From: Caprimulgus europaeus
Lineage: Eukaryota; Chordata; Aves; Caprimulgiformes; Caprimulgidae
Length of the DNA: 64,000 bases
Reading direction: 5' to 3'
Assembly: GCA_907165065.1 (NCBI GenBank)
Contig: OU015534.1
Coordinates: 15,259,686-15,323,685 of the forward strand
Position 1 is the first letter of the stretch; each line of letters starts with the position of its first letter. Positions 10,904 to 24,729 of the stretch are shown here, one piece after another. Both the position numbers and the translations under genes were made by a program. Under the pieces are notes generated by a model. It searched no databases. It was not told the origin of the DNA and saw only the letters and a list, made by a program, of their open reading frames with translations.

Positions 10904-13900
10904 AAGGCTAGAAATTATATGGCAAAGAATTAGCTCATGAATTTTCTGGTACATCTTCATGACCTTCAATCACCTTTTTTTTAAACTACAATACAGAAAG
11001 AATTTTCACTGATGAGAAAGAATTAGGAACCTCATCCAAAACTAAATAGGAGAGAGTCCCAACTAACTTCAATGGATATTTGAACAAACCAAGAAAAAAA
11101 CACCAAACTTAAAAATTGACTAAAAAGGTTAATATGATTCTTATGTCTGAATCAATCATTGTGCATGAAGTAAAATGTAAACCTGTACAGAAAATATATA
11201 ACTAAACATATCTCCATTATAAAATGTTATTTATTACAACAAAAACACTTTTAGGGAATAGAGTTACCTGACAAAACTTTCAGAATAAACTAGAAAATCT
11301 CTAAAATTAATGGCTTTTAAAAATTCTTAATATTTAACATTGGAAAACAATTGTCTTTTATCATTAGCACTAATAATTTCATAAGGCAATGGAAATTATA
11401 CAATCTTAGGAAAGTAATTATTACCCTCTATAAGATGTGTCTTCATTTGTATTTTCCCCAGTTTTACAAAATAATTAATATCTCCAGTTGCATTCGTAAC
11501 ACTTTAATCAATGGGAGCTTAGGAGGTCTAGCGTAAATCATATGCTTTGCTTCATTGCTAAAAGTATGGACTTCAATAGATAATACTGGAATTAGGGACA
11601 GCTTTTAATATTGGTAGCTTTTGCTTTTCACACTTTGAGTGGATATTGGCCAATTAGCACAAGTATCATACTATTTTACTAACGGAAATAACCCTTTTGA
11701 GAATCAAACTTCATTCTAGTTCCGTTTTGTACAATTTATTAGGTGAGAACTGCTTTTGTATTGTATGGCTTAGCAACTGTAGTGACAGATTTAATTTCCA
11801 GTTATCTCTGCTACAAAGTAAATAAATCTCTCAACTGACAGCGTTCCTGTATGTTTATATTTTGTCCTAAAATGAGACATATTCCATCATAACTGTTCAT
11901 TGGCCATTCAACTTTAATTGACCAATTTTTAGGCAGTTATCAGTTGGCTATTTTCTTTAGAGCAGATAACATTCCTGACAGCCAAATTCCTTCTTCCCTG
12001 TCGTCAAGTAGTAAAATTATGTATTTGTGAAACTTTATAAAACCTTTCCTCTATCATCTGAAATATGGAATTGATGCAAAAACAATCTCCTCTGACTGGG
12101 CAGCATATTTCCTCTTTGAATCATCAAGGAGCTTGCAGGAAAGTAAGAATGGGTATCCTGAAAAGGAAGCAAGCGTATTTCCTTATTTTAATACCGTAAT
12201 ATAAAATAAAACAAACCCAGACATCTTTTACAAACCTGCAGCATCATTTGTGAGTGCCTAAAATTCAAATATAAAAGGACCACTTACTAACATGATAACA
12301 AAGTAAAAACAGAAACTAAGAATTAAACTCGGTATTTTCAATTCATCAAGATTTTTACTTTTTTTTTTATGATTGCCAAGATACATTTTAAAAGATATCT
12401 TTTATGGAATTCTGCAGTACACCAAAATTCCACTTAGTAGTTTAAATCTGTGTCAAAAAGTAATGAAAAATGTATGTTTGATATTAAAAAAAAAAAAGGT
12501 AACACAAATAGATTTAATTTTTAATCAACTGCCAAAATCCATCTGACAAACAGTTGGCCTTTGGCCAGTCACAGTTGAGGCTGACATGAAGATTTGTCAA
12601 ACTGAGTTAACATTACTATTGAATTAGTATATGAATTCTATTCTTTATTCTGGGATGTTGGTAAGGAGACAGGAAAACTCCTAGTAGAGATGCTAACATT
12701 TTGGAGACTAACAGTAATCTATTGCATAATGCTTTATGTAAACAAAGTAGATGGAAATCAAATACTATGCCAGCAGATAGCTACCTTTACCAAAGTAAGC
12801 AGCAACTGTTTAATGAAATACTGAAGATTATATAGGTATACGTGCACATACGTACTAATTAGTGCTGTCTGCCATGCAGTAGCAACAACTAATAATTTTA
12901 GGCTAAATATGCATTCTTCAGCCTTTATTAGATCATGTTTTGTATGTTGTACCTTATACAGAACATAAAAAACCTATATAGTTTCTTACATTATGCCTGA
13001 TCTTGAAGAATGGCACTCTATATTATATACTGTAACAGCAGAACAGAAGATTGAACGGGCTGTTGGGACTTCGAGTCCAGTGTCTAGTCAATGCAGTGAA
13101 TGTATCATAAAATCTTCCAGGATATTTTGCATGTTAGTACTTTTTTTAGAAGGTTCTCTCAGAACTTCACTACTCTGATGGTTCCTGTAATTTTCAAACG
13201 AAACTTATATTTGACCACATCTTAGTCATGCTTAGCGATACTCTTCAGAGTGTTCTAAGTGTAATTTAGAGCTTTCTTTCCTTTTTCTGGTTTCTTCTTC
13301 TTGCTCCCTCTTCCTGTACCCCTTTCCTTTGCATTTTCTAATCCAAGGAGCAAGGTCTTACTAAACTATACAATCACACCTTTTGTTGTTACGTGACTGT
13401 TATTAATTAGAGGGCAGTTAGTCATCAAATATCATGAGTTCAAATCATGAGAGAACAGAACATTTGGCAAGGCTATTCCTCAACTTGAGAATTCCCCTTT
13501 GTCCAGAAAGGACCAGTTTACTTACTCTACCCAACCAATTATATGTTCTTTTTCTCTTGTTTCTGGATATTAACAATAATTATGACACTATTGTTGCAGT
13601 CAGCATCAAGTTCCTTTTGATTTCAAAACAAATAATATGAAAGTCTCAATTCAGATAGGGTTTTTTTGTTTGCTTTTTGTTTGTTTCCTTGCTTTTCCTA
13701 GTAGAATTTCAAATGCAGGTTAAATGTTTTATTTTACTATCATAAAACTAAGATTTATAATGTTGTTTACTGTAGATTGATAATTTTCATGCCTATCAAA
13801 TACAGAAGATGAGAACAGACTTTAAAGCTATAAATTTGAGAAGAAAGATCAAGTCCTGATGCTGTAAATTGTTGTATACTTAGGCAGAACTATACAAAAA

Positions 13901-14757
13901 GTCAAACTGAAGGGGTTCTGTAGACCAGTGAAAGACATGGTTTGAATTGTGAGCTCATAGTAGAAACAGCTGAGCATTTTTGCATCTGGAAAATGGTTGT
14001 AGTTATAAATGATATGACTTTGGGAAACTTTTTTGTTGTGGTTCTTTAATCTTTTAGTTTTCAACTGAAACTTGTTTCATTAAAGTAAGGGATGCCTATT
14101 CAAGGGCTGCCTTTATAATCTTTGTTACTACTTCAAATGGAGATCTGGTTTATGTGTATGATTTCTGCAGTGAAGGTTTATTGTATTTACTGAACCATAT
14201 GTTTTTCTACAGCCTGCTTGGAATTTATGATGACATTGTTTTGGTTCAAAATTGACAACTACAGTATGTTTCAAGTTAGCTGATTTCCACTGAAAACTGT
14301 AGTCTCTAATGAAGTGAGATTTTGAAAATTTTCAGGCAATTATATTTTTCAGGTTTGGTGATAGAATCCTGTTGCAAGGATTTGGGGTTTTTTTTACTAT
14401 TCATTTGGTTTCTTTCTTTTCTTTCCTCCACAAATTTGTAAACTTATTTGAGAGGTTTTATTATTGCTTTTCGTGACAAAGTCATTATTTTGCATAGCAT
14501 CTAGAACTCAGTACCTCTGTACCTGAAAATGTTTATTACATTAATAGAAATATAAAAAATACACATTTAGCCCAATTTACAAACACTTGCCAAGTATCTC
14601 TATTTGCCTGAATACTCTAAAATTGGAAACATGTCATATCACTATTTCTGAAGAATATTGCTTAACTAGACTAGCACAGCATTTCCTGAAAAGCGGGGCA
14701 TGCCCATACCATGTGGAACAAGAAAGACTTAATGTGGTAGTTGCTGAAGTCCTTGGA

Positions 14758-14777
14758 TTAGTGGTTTGAACCACTAA
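14758..14777. repeat. short perfect inverted repeat
   Basis: Nine-base arms TTAGTGGTT and AACCACTAA are separated by TG. The paired arms have modest GC content. A chance occurrence is entirely possible in a window of this length. Confidence 0.6.
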
Positions 14778-15284
14778 CTCGCCACAAGAGGAACATCTGC
14801 ATTCCATAACACCCAATTTCAAATCTTGATTGTGTAGTTGCAGCTCTACAACTTTATTAGATGAATCAGCAGTATTCTATGGTGCATACTACTGAACAAT
14901 CTCTTAGATGTAGTCTTTAGATCAACACATGTACACACATTCTGTCTCATATTTGCACAGATATTACAAACTCTACATTTTTAAGTATGGAGTATTCTGA
15001 GTATGCATCCTTTGAGAGGCTCTTCACTGCTTCCCTCATCACATGTATCTTATGCTACACACTGACATAGTTGCTTTCTAAACTATAAACAGTATATAGT
15101 AGTTGTGTTGTGAAAAATAAAAATTATTAAATATGCAATTGTCATCCTTCAAATCTAACATATTTCACCTATAATAACAATATCACAATAAATGCACATT
15201 TTACACTACAAAATCCTTTAGCATTTCCAGAAGGAATGGGAAAGCAGTTATTAAAAGCCAGCACATAAAGCCATCATTTTTCTG

Positions 15285-15484
15285 TCTTGGGTTTTATTTC
15301 TTCGTCTAATTTTCCTTTTCATTACACTTTATTATTATTTCAATTATTAAACTATTCTTATCTCAACCCATGAGTTTTCTCACTTCTACCTTTCCAATTG
15401 TCTTCCGGGGGGGGCGGGGGGGGGGGTCGGAATGGGCAAGCAGCTGTGTGGTGCTTTTTTGCCAGCTAGGGTTAAACCACAACA
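15285..15484 (+). mobile_element. 3' part of an avian endogenous retrovirus LTR
   Basis: The terminal ~200 bases match the 3' end of an LTR type common in bird genomes. A T-rich (TTATTATT) segment with ATTATTAAAC is followed by TTCTTATCTCAACCCATGAG and TTTTCTCACTTCTACC. After a G-rich block come AAGCAGCTGTGTGGTGC and GCCAGCTAGGGTTAAACCAC, ending in AACA. The 5' part of the LTR, any internal retroviral genes and a second LTR are not present in this window. It is therefore a truncated solo LTR remnant. Its normal role would be termination and polyadenylation of viral RNA; it encodes no protein. The family name cannot be assigned by eye, and the 5' edge is approximate. Confidence 0.82.
15407..15426 (+). 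repeat. G tract with quadruplex potential
   Basis: Eight G bases, one C, then eleven G bases lie inside the LTR remnant, where the usual family sequence has a shorter C-then-G block. This has probably expanded by slippage. Such tracts are also prone to sequencing and assembly error. Confidence 0.85.
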
Positions 15485-18400
15485 GTTTTAGGAATGTATT
15501 TTCTACTTTACCCTCTTCCTTACATTAGGTTGTATCACTCCTATGAAGATTAAACAGCTGTGTGATTCAGAAAATTCTTAATCACCTTAAAAAACTATTT
15601 ACAAATTCTCAAAGCTTATATTGAATTGACTAGTAAAATAATTATGATCAATGCAGACATGAATATACTAGGCAAAATGTCTAAATATGAGAATTGCAAC
15701 CTTCCACATCTGAGCAAAAGCCATTCTGGAAAAAGCTATTTCACCTACTGGGAGTGGAGTATGAGTTAACAAGTACTATGAGAGACAACCACCCCTAATC
15801 CTGATATCAATGAAACTATGTCCATATTCTTCCAGTTCCATAGGAGTAGGTATTAAATAAACATACACATCTTTCATATAACACACCCCTAATGACTGCA
15901 GGTCCCACATTAAAATCCTGTGTAACAATATCAAGTCTTACTTTCCACACTGTATATCTACACTGCATTATTTCTTGGATTTCTCAGAGATGCATTTTTG
16001 GCATGCTACCTTGTAGTGTAAGAAACCAAAGGTTCTTTGGCCTACGACCAGAACTTGACATAATACGATGCAGAAGACTTGTAAGAGACACATAAAATGT
16101 TTAGAAATTACTTTTGGAAGATGAAGGCATACCAAATCTGGTTATGATTATTTTCCCACTGGACTGTTATGTGTCCATGGCAGGTATCTTGCACAGGAAA
16201 GGTACAGAGAGAATAACAATTTCATTGCTTTTCCTATTGAAAACATGCTTAAAATAACTCAGTAGCCAGAAAAAAAAAATATTGGTAAAATAGTAAAACA
16301 GTGTTTTAAGTAAGTTCTTCAGCAAAAGCATACTTAATAGATTTTAACTGATTATTTGTGCTGTTCATTTAAATGATGGGATATTATTGAAACACACGTG
16401 GATACGCTGCACTGAGCCCACTCAATTCTTTACAAACCCATTTAAAACTTTATTGGCTGATAGGGTAGACTTCTTTTGATTTTTGTTTCTGCTATTTTCA
16501 TATGTTGAACATATGGTACATCTCTCTCAAGCACAGTTGACACTACAAATCAATAAAGCCTACTCTCACTTATGTGCAAACATAATTTGTGAATGGGAAC
16601 TGTACTTTTATTAATTCAATTGCTATGATGAGCTCCTCATCAATAAAGAGGAAGTCATGAGATTCATAAATCCCATCTGTCATAATCCATTATTGGGAAC
16701 AGTTGGACAAAATTTCATCTTTATTTTTCCTCCAGGCTTGTGAAGTCCATTAAATACAAAGCAACCGAGCTAGTTAAGAAAGTGACTTAGAACACTGGTT
16801 TTGACTTTTTTTCACCTTTTGCTAGAATGATTTCAGCACAGTGTGTCATATACAACAAATTATAATTATTCAGTCCCATAAACTGTGAATTGGTTTAATT
16901 TAACAACAAAGTACCCAATTTTAAAATGAATTTGCCTTTCTAATGATGAAGTTACATTAGTGTAAGACTGAGCATGAGCTTAGCAGCTTTCTGACTTCAG
17001 CAAGATGCAATATTTGCAAGATGACTCCTTTAAGCTTCCCCCTTCTCTCTTGAATTTTGATATCCTAATCCAAGCTTAAGCAACAAATATAGTTACCAGA
17101 TTTTTTTTTTTTTCTAATTACATAAAGTTTCTCAGAGGTTAGAGAGAAAAAGTCATAGTACAACATTTCTCATAAGGGATGAAAATGCTTGGTTTGCACT
17201 CTACTGCACATGCTCGCAACTTGATCACCATTTGTCACCAAATTCCTCTCTGCAGCAATGCCCTCTCTGAAACTAAACACGTTAGATATTACATTTACTG
17301 TAACAAGACCATTCTATTCCAAATAAGTGTTTTATGTTTTGTCAAGTCTGCAGATTTGGCCTTCTATTTATTAGCCACATTTTCCCTTCATCTGCCTTGA
17401 ATTAATTTTTGTAGCTATCAAACCCAAGCATAGTATACTGAAGCACATTTATAATTTGAACTTAACTTTGCATTTATTAAAATCTGATTCTTATCTCTCT
17501 GGCTGTATTTGCCACTTCCTCAAGAGTAAATAATTTTCAGCTCAATCTTCTGCAACTATACATAATTTTAATAATCAAGAATTATTAGAATACTTCTTAT
17601 TTCAGTGGATGGTTTTAACACTTCTTTCCCTCCTCATGGAAATTCAGAACAAAGCTGATTCCTAATGACATTTTACAAGCAATATCACACAATGGCCTAT
17701 GGCAGGTGTTCTATGTTCCCTCCACCCACATAAGCATGCTAGTACCCACTTCACTCTTTGAACAATATCCTGACCAAGTTTCCTGCCTGTTTGTTTGGGT
17801 TATTTTTGCTATAGCTGGGAAGATTATGCAATTGTTTCACAGTTCAGATCTACTTCAAATTGTCAAGTTCTAAGTTTAGTCCTAGAAACTGTTCAGTGAT
17901 TTTTCAGCCTTTTGCATAGAACTTAATGCTGAGCCAAAACACTGACTAGTTTCCAACTCAGAACAATATAACATGGCTAGCGCTTTACAGAATCGTTCAT
18001 AAGAGGCAGTGGTTCTTAAAAATATTTATTTTTAGATAAATTTCTGCTAGAATGATGTTGTGTACTATTAGTCAATAAAATAAATAAGTGAGATTTTATT
18101 TCATATTTTATAATCACCAATCCTTTGAAGAAACATGCATTTAATTTTTTTTTTTTTCTTTTAAATCACAATACTCTGTCACCTCTCATCCAGAAAAGTC
18201 TTGGGGAATATTCTGATTACTAGCTAACAACAAGTTGCATAATTAAATGGACTGGCAAGCACTATTAAAGGAACACAGACAACTTACATATTTTCATGCC
18301 ATCCATAAATATAGAAATGTCTTAGACTGGCTGATAACTCCTCCTCTCAGTTTTGAGAATTTTGCTGCACTGGATAGAACTCAATCACTGAAAAGGAAAA

Positions 18401-19142
18401 GATTAATATATACTATTCTAAGTCTTGAGGTTTCACTATTCTCATTTTTTACTTTAATATAATATAGTTTGATCTTCTAAGAATTGCCAGATGTGTTTTA
18501 CTTGCAAATTTAATTTTATACAGTTTCTGTAATCAACAGTGCCAGGCATTTTACAATGACACTGACATTTTATACAGAATGAAGGATTCCTTTCTGCATC
18601 CCTTGTGGGGGGGCAGGAGGAAGGGCGGATGACAACACAGAAAAATCTCTTCACCTTTGAATTTCGTTTTACCAGCTTTCTAGTTAAACCTTTATGATCT
18701 ATTACATCATCTTGGATATGAGTTCATCTCTAGACTAGTATCAGTAAATATGAAACATGACTCTTCCAGATATCTTAAAAACTGGGGAAAATCCAGAAGC
18801 CTCATCTTTTGCACAGCTGATAACAAAGGACTTTTGCAGAACCTGTGAGAGGAAGCCAACCCTTCCTACATGGCTTTGATGAGATTCTGCCATTTCCCTT
18901 AATCTGAGAGATGGTAGCTGTCCTATCAGTAGGACTTTCAGCAAATGTAGCAAAACTAGCCTGTGCTTTACCCGAAGCATCACATGAACAGATGGTTCAT
19001 AAGAAATATTTAATGAGATTTTTTTAAAAATAGGTAAATGATATTATTTCTTGATAAAAAATTAAAGTATTGCATTCAGAAAAGGTACTGCAAGTCAAGA
19101 ATCTGGGTTCCACTCAGATTCTATTAATGAACTACATCTTAC

Positions 19143-19195
19143 CTGAGGCAAGACATTTAGCCTGGTCTTGTGTCTAGACCTTTGTAGACATGTAC
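19143..19195 (-). other. candidate 53-base exon (splice-site pair)
   Basis: On the minus strand the donor CAG then GTAAGATG lies just below 19143. An acceptor, CTCTTGTTTAGGTTCAG, ends at 19196. They frame 53 bases. The donor matches consensus at nearly every position and the acceptor has a moderate pyrimidine tract. No coding potential is apparent. It may be a chance pairing or an exon of a non-coding transcript. Confidence 0.15.
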
Positions 19196-21603
19196 CTGAA
19201 CCTAAACAAGAGCACAGAGTCTCCTCAGATTTTTCCCTGATGAGAATTATGATTTAAAGACATTATTTATTTATCTGTTTAAATAAATACTACCCATGAA
19301 GGAATCCTGGCAGTGGGAACAGCTGGTGCGTTACCCTCATTCATATATCTTTTACAGATAGACACCCAAAATTTTCACTCAAAATTAATCATTCCTCATT
19401 TTTCAGCTCTTAGTATAGGCCTAAAACTGTGGTTCTTTCCTGGAAATCTTGCCTATATAAAACTCTCCTCCAAATATTAGTGTACTTACAGTGCATATTA
19501 AAAGCATTGTCTTCTTATTTTCATTCACACCTTTCATTCTTCCCTTTAGTTTGGATCTCATTCTATACATTTTTTTCCCTAAATACCTCTTCCTTCACTA
19601 CAGATCTTTCCCTTAAACTTTTGCCTTCTGTTGAGACATCTGCCTACAGTTTGCTCAAAAAAGGCTGGAAAATTATAATATATAAATTAGGAAAATTCTC
19701 CTTGCTACATTTCAAGATTAGACCTTTAGTAATATTTTGTGCATTATTTGGTTTTGATTCTAGAGCCACTGATGGTCAAATATGACACAAATTTTGCCTA
19801 CAATTCAGAGGAGTGCATTTAGACATACGGTGTAAGTTCAGAGCTTTAACAAAAAAGACTAAAGATGAAGATAATTTCTAAATCCTCAATCCAAAAGAAT
19901 TCATATGACAAAGATTAAGGCTTTAGTGTAGCTTTTAGAGAGCAGTAAAACCTTTAAGATAGAGGCTGTATGGTTCATATAATCCACAGGGAAAAGTTGG
20001 CATAAGGGCACAAATACTAGCAATTTCCATATATCATATTAACAATAAAAAAAAATTCTGACAGTATGTAAAAGGTATACAAAATGACACTTTGTTCATA
20101 GGTCAGCTACTGCAGCCTGAAGTAATTTGTTCTTATTTCATAAGTTTATATGCATTGCTAGCTAGTTAATCATGGGGAATATTCTGCTCTTCAATATTTC
20201 ACTATAATTACACAGAAAAAAAAAAGGACTTGGAAATAACAAATATCTAACATCCAGAGAAAGGTATTATTGTAATACGTCAAATAGAAGACAAATCTTT
20301 TATTAAGAATTGATCAAGCTACAGTCAAATAATCACAATTAGACGATCCATGTATTTTTCTAAAACAAACTAACAGAGTAAATAGAAGCCTTTACTATCT
20401 GATATAAAACTATCGCTTGGCCACATCTTTTCTTTCATGCTTATCAAAAGAGAAGAAAACCCAAAAATAAATTACTGCATGACTAGAAAACCAACCAAAT
20501 ATTCCACATTTAGAAGAATGTATAATGAGAAATAATTATATAGAATATCTGGGATTTTTTCAGAAAACAATATAGACCATAATAAAACTATTTGAAACCA
20601 CATCTTTACCTTCACTTTAAAGCTGAAGGAAAAAGTTCAGCAAAGGATCTCCCTACAGGTCCTGCCACATTATGCAGTATGATGAAATCACAGTTTTTAC
20701 TGTAATAATAATAATAAAAAAATCCTGCTTATTATCATTCAGCCATTCCATTCATATTCTCCAAAAACATAGAATGTATTTGGACTGTGAGAAAAGCAGC
20801 TATGTAAACCACTAAAATATTATTTTATCTCTAACATGAGTATCATGTTAAGATCATGAGTCAAATAGATCCTGAAATGTTATTTTAGCAGCCTGTAGGA
20901 AGTTTATAAGTTTATCATCGCTATTAAACATAGTGCAGTGGTCTGTACTTTTCCCAAGCCTGCTCAACATACCACACTATTGTGTTACAACTTTGGTAGA
21001 TTGTTCTGAAAAGTCTGTATTTTTGAAGTCATTTCTAGCCCTGCTGAAGTGACCCCTCATCACCTTCAACTCATCAACCACTCTCTCCTTCAACATCCAG
21101 AAAGATAGTTTAGGACTTCGAAAGCTTATCACAAATGTTGCCTTGTGGTAAACCTTTTGTCTTTGCATACCATTACTCAGTTTTCTTTCTAGGTCTCTGA
21201 ACAGCTCTGTTCAATAGACTCTAAACAAGTGCTCTGCACATGCAGTGCAGCTTTTAACTTCCATTTTCCTGCTTTGTTCATTAACTCACAATGTGATGAC
21301 CATTTTCAAACTAAAGTTTCCATCTGTGACTGCTGCCTTGCATTTAATTTAAAAAGCTTTGCATTACAAAGTAATAACCAGGTTCTTCTATTTCTCCACT
21401 TTTATGCTGATAAAGACATTATATTTCTTAAATAGTTTATCTGTGATTTTCTCTTTAAGTGAAATGTACCAGTTCTTGAATCTTTAGGAAAGCTTCCAAA
21501 CTTGAGCCTTCTTTGCATTCCAGTCCAGCAGGATTCCATTCTCAGCAATGAACACTTTCATACACTACATTCTAGTTTCCCAATAACTTTGAGGCAATAG
21601 GGA

Positions 21604-21678
21604 CAAATCCTGAGCTGGTATGAATTATATAGCCTCTTTGCTGAGGCCAATGCAGCCTAATAATCTCAGTTGAGAGAG
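21604..21678. repeat. old quasi-palindromic interspersed repeat remnant
   Basis: The left half AATCCTGAGCTGGTATGAAT and a degraded right half (AATCTCAGTTGAG) are roughly reverse complementary. They resemble an ancient self-complementary repeat that I recall from bird and turtle DNA, with a CAGCTGGTGTAAATT-like arm. It is too diverged to place in a named family by eye; a MITE-like DNA transposon origin is an inference. Confidence 0.4.
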
Positions 21679-22418
21679 TAGTTTAAATTTTTGCTATCTA
21701 CCTTGCTCAGACTAAAGTAATCTCCAAAAAGTAATGCAAACTATGATTTAAAGCATGACCACATGTGAAAATGTAAATTGTAGTCACTGATTAACACAGT
21801 GGTCCTGAAATGTATTTTTAAAGTCACTGAAGGAGCTGAAGAACAGCTCTGAAAATACTGGCCAATGTGAGAATCAGAGAAATCAGGGAGGGTCAGTATT
21901 GTGTTAAGTGGGCTAACTTGGGAGCTCCAGCAATAATCTTCAGGTGCTTATGTGAAACAAATGTTCCTTGGACAAACCTTTAATTAATGAAAAAATAAAT
22001 ACAATGTATACTCATTTTGTTAGTCTGATTCTACTTCAGATTTGGACCAGACTTTTACCTGATATGTACCTGCAACTTAAAACAATTAAAAAAACCTCAA
22101 ATTCTTTTAAGAAATTCTTAATAGAGGGTTTCCTTAGGGAGGGGGGAAAAACAAACGAACAAATAAAAAAAGGATAGCTTCCAAAGTCCTAATTATAGCT
22201 TGCAAATTTCTTCAAGACAATTTTGCATTGCCACATAACATGTTATGAAATTCAGAGAAATGGCTAGGCACTACAAGAACAAATAAGAATTTCATGTGAA
22301 CATACATAATGAGAAAAAGCATTTAACATCTTGGTACACATTTTCAGTTTTCACAGAATGGATTCTTTTAATAAAAATTAATCTGGATGTTAATGTCTTG
22401 TTTCTCCTCTCACATCAC

Positions 22419-22494
22419 TTTTACACCGACATAACAATTAAGTTCAATGGAGTTATTTCTGATTTACAATATAGTATCTGAGAAGGATCAGACT
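22419..22494. repeat. old quasi-palindromic interspersed repeat remnant
   Basis: TTTTACACCGACATAACAAT, then AAGTTCAATGGAGTTATTTC, GATTTACAATATAG and GGATCAGACTC. The layout is a TTACACC arm, a TTCAATGGAGTTA centre, and a second TTTACA arm. It resembles an old amniote repeat in which two complementary arms flank a CCATTGACTTCAATGG-like centre. The copy is decayed, and the family is unnamed here. Confidence 0.45.
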
Positions 22495-23150
22495 CAGAGA
22501 CTTTATCTACCATTACAATATAAGTAAGCATACATATTCTTTCGGTGAATCAGAAACATTTAAAATAGATAAGGTGCTTAGTCCAGGAATAGAATAAGGT
22601 TATTTTTTTGGAGTTTGAGAGGGTTTAGTGGTTTTGTTCTTTTTAAAAATAAATACATTAAATTAAACCAACAAAAAAAAAAATCTCCAAACTTCTGCAA
22701 TGCCCTACATAGTTGTAATAACCTTTCTGGATTACTTCTTGGTATGCAATTTTAATATCCTTCTCTCTTTGACAAGGTCAGGTCTGCTTTCTCTTTTAGG
22801 CAGCTCAGAAGACTCAAGTTATAGCTAATTGCTTTGATTATTGGTTCTGTAACCCATGACCTTTTCCAAGCCCATTTTCAATTTAATGAGCCAAACTAGT
22901 AAAGCTTATACTGGACTTTTGATGAGATCTGCCAGAATGTCTTGACAAATTAAGTGTTCCACATACTATGTTGCTTTCAGACCAAATGAAACTGCAGAGG
23001 TAATGTTATTTTTCTTTCAAGTTATATAATTTGTCTGTACAGAACAGTTGCTTTTCATAAGAAAAAAAAAAAATCTTAATTTTTCTATACGACCTTCTGT
23101 AACTTTAAGTTGGCCATATTTATTCCATACAGGATGGTCCCCCAAAGATA

Positions 23151-23164
23151 TTCATATATATATA

Positions 23165-23200
<36 letters not shown>

Positions 23201-23202
23201 AA
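23151..23202. repeat. (TA)n microsatellite with TTCATA interruptions
   Basis: TA repeats interrupted by TTCATA and closed by GTATGAA. The whole tract is close to self-complementary and could extrude as a cruciform. Length polymorphism is likely. Confidence 0.92.
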
Positions 23203-24729
23203 TCCAACACTGTAACTTTCATTGTTTTCATATCCACGTCTGTATTTGATTAAGCTACACTGACTTATTCAACAACTCCACTACCAGAGATGAAAACATC
23301 CTTACAGAGGACATTAAGAAACTTTCAGAGCCACTTTAAACAAAAATGAATTTATTATATTAAAAGCATTTTTATTCTAGCTAGTTTGTACTACTCTAAT
23401 TGTGCACACAATTATCAGGGGTTTTTTTTTGCAGCAATTTAATGCTCTGCAGCAATTAAGCTTTCTTGAAGGTTAAATGTGAATGAAACTAGGTGGACAG
23501 TGCACAAAACCATACTGCCTTGTTCTTTGGGTTTTTTGGGGGGGATGCAGGATCAAAATTAAGATTTGTTGTAAACCAGAATTCAATGGCCTGCAAAGAA
23601 TTAAGTATTTGTCCTTCACGCTTATCTTGGCCATAAGTGTTTCATGCTCCCTGTTTCTTTAAAGCTAGCTCACTAGACTCCCATCCATTATTCTTTGTTT
23701 CATAGCGATCCTGTCCCTTTTTATTATTTTCAAATAAAGAGTACAGGAGTAATAGTTTATTTTCCAGTGCAAAAGTGTTGTCAATCTAAATATTAATCTA
23801 AGAGCATTAACAACCGAAGATTTTTACACAGCCAGCCATCCTATAATCTCCTACGTACACCCTTGTCTTTTCCATCTGCCTTTAAAGGATCAGAAACCTT
23901 ATCACAGATCTTAAGTATTCATGTACCACATCTGAAAATTTGACCCTGCAAGGACTTTAGGCACCTAAAAGTTAGCATATATCTTTCAGATACCTGATCC
24001 TTAAAGTAGAATACAGATATCTCCATCTCAAATTCCATCCTTTTCTACATTGTGGCCTCCAGAAAGGTATCTCTATCTGCTTCAGATCGATATCTGCCCT
24101 TCAGAAACTGTCAGAGATATGTATACACATATTTTTAATGAGGCAACCACCTTTTATATTATCAACTTGTTATCAATGTAGTTAGCTGCCTATCTCCCAC
24201 CAAAGTTATGGATTAAACTTCTTAGTATTATTTCTTAATACTGGATTTAATACAGGGATCTTCTTGTAAACACCACCTACACAACAACAGGTTATTTTAA
24301 ATTAAATTTATACCTTGGTTCACATAAGCAAGTCAAACCAAATAACCCAGATTTACTGCAAAACTTACAAATAATGAACAAGTGATCACTACTATAAAAA
24401 CCTTATACATGTTAATTATAGGCCTGGGTTTGGCTTTGGATTACTCCAACAAAATCAGTTAATTATTTCAGTGAACTCCAAATAATTTAAAATCACCTTC
24501 AGTGGAAACGTGAGTCTTATACTTAGGAGTACTTAGGTTTCCACCCCCTAATCTCATTTGTTATCAAGAGATTTTCTTGGATACCAAAGTCCCAAGTAAA
24601 GAGTTCAATGAAATTAAAACAATTTTAATAAAAAAAACATGTATCAACAAAACTCCATCACTACTGTCATAAGCATAACAGAAGAGTTGCTCAAACAAGA
24701 GAAGTGTAACTGGTTTGGGTTTTTTAATT

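Larger units (their letters stand above)
7601..15284. other. long repeat-poor non-coding stretch
   Basis: About 7.7 kb of AT-rich DNA with no recognisable gene and no transposon that I can name. It contains low-complexity T/G-rich DNA at 10831-10903, a short imperfect hairpin at 14758-14777, and an old-repeat-like motif at about 11051-11085 (ACTAACTTCAATGGATATTT). The segment 11700-12200 has dense homeodomain-like TAAT/ATTA and CCAAT/ATTGG words and looks like ordered unique sequence rather than decayed repeat. Conservation could not be checked. Confidence 0.55.
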
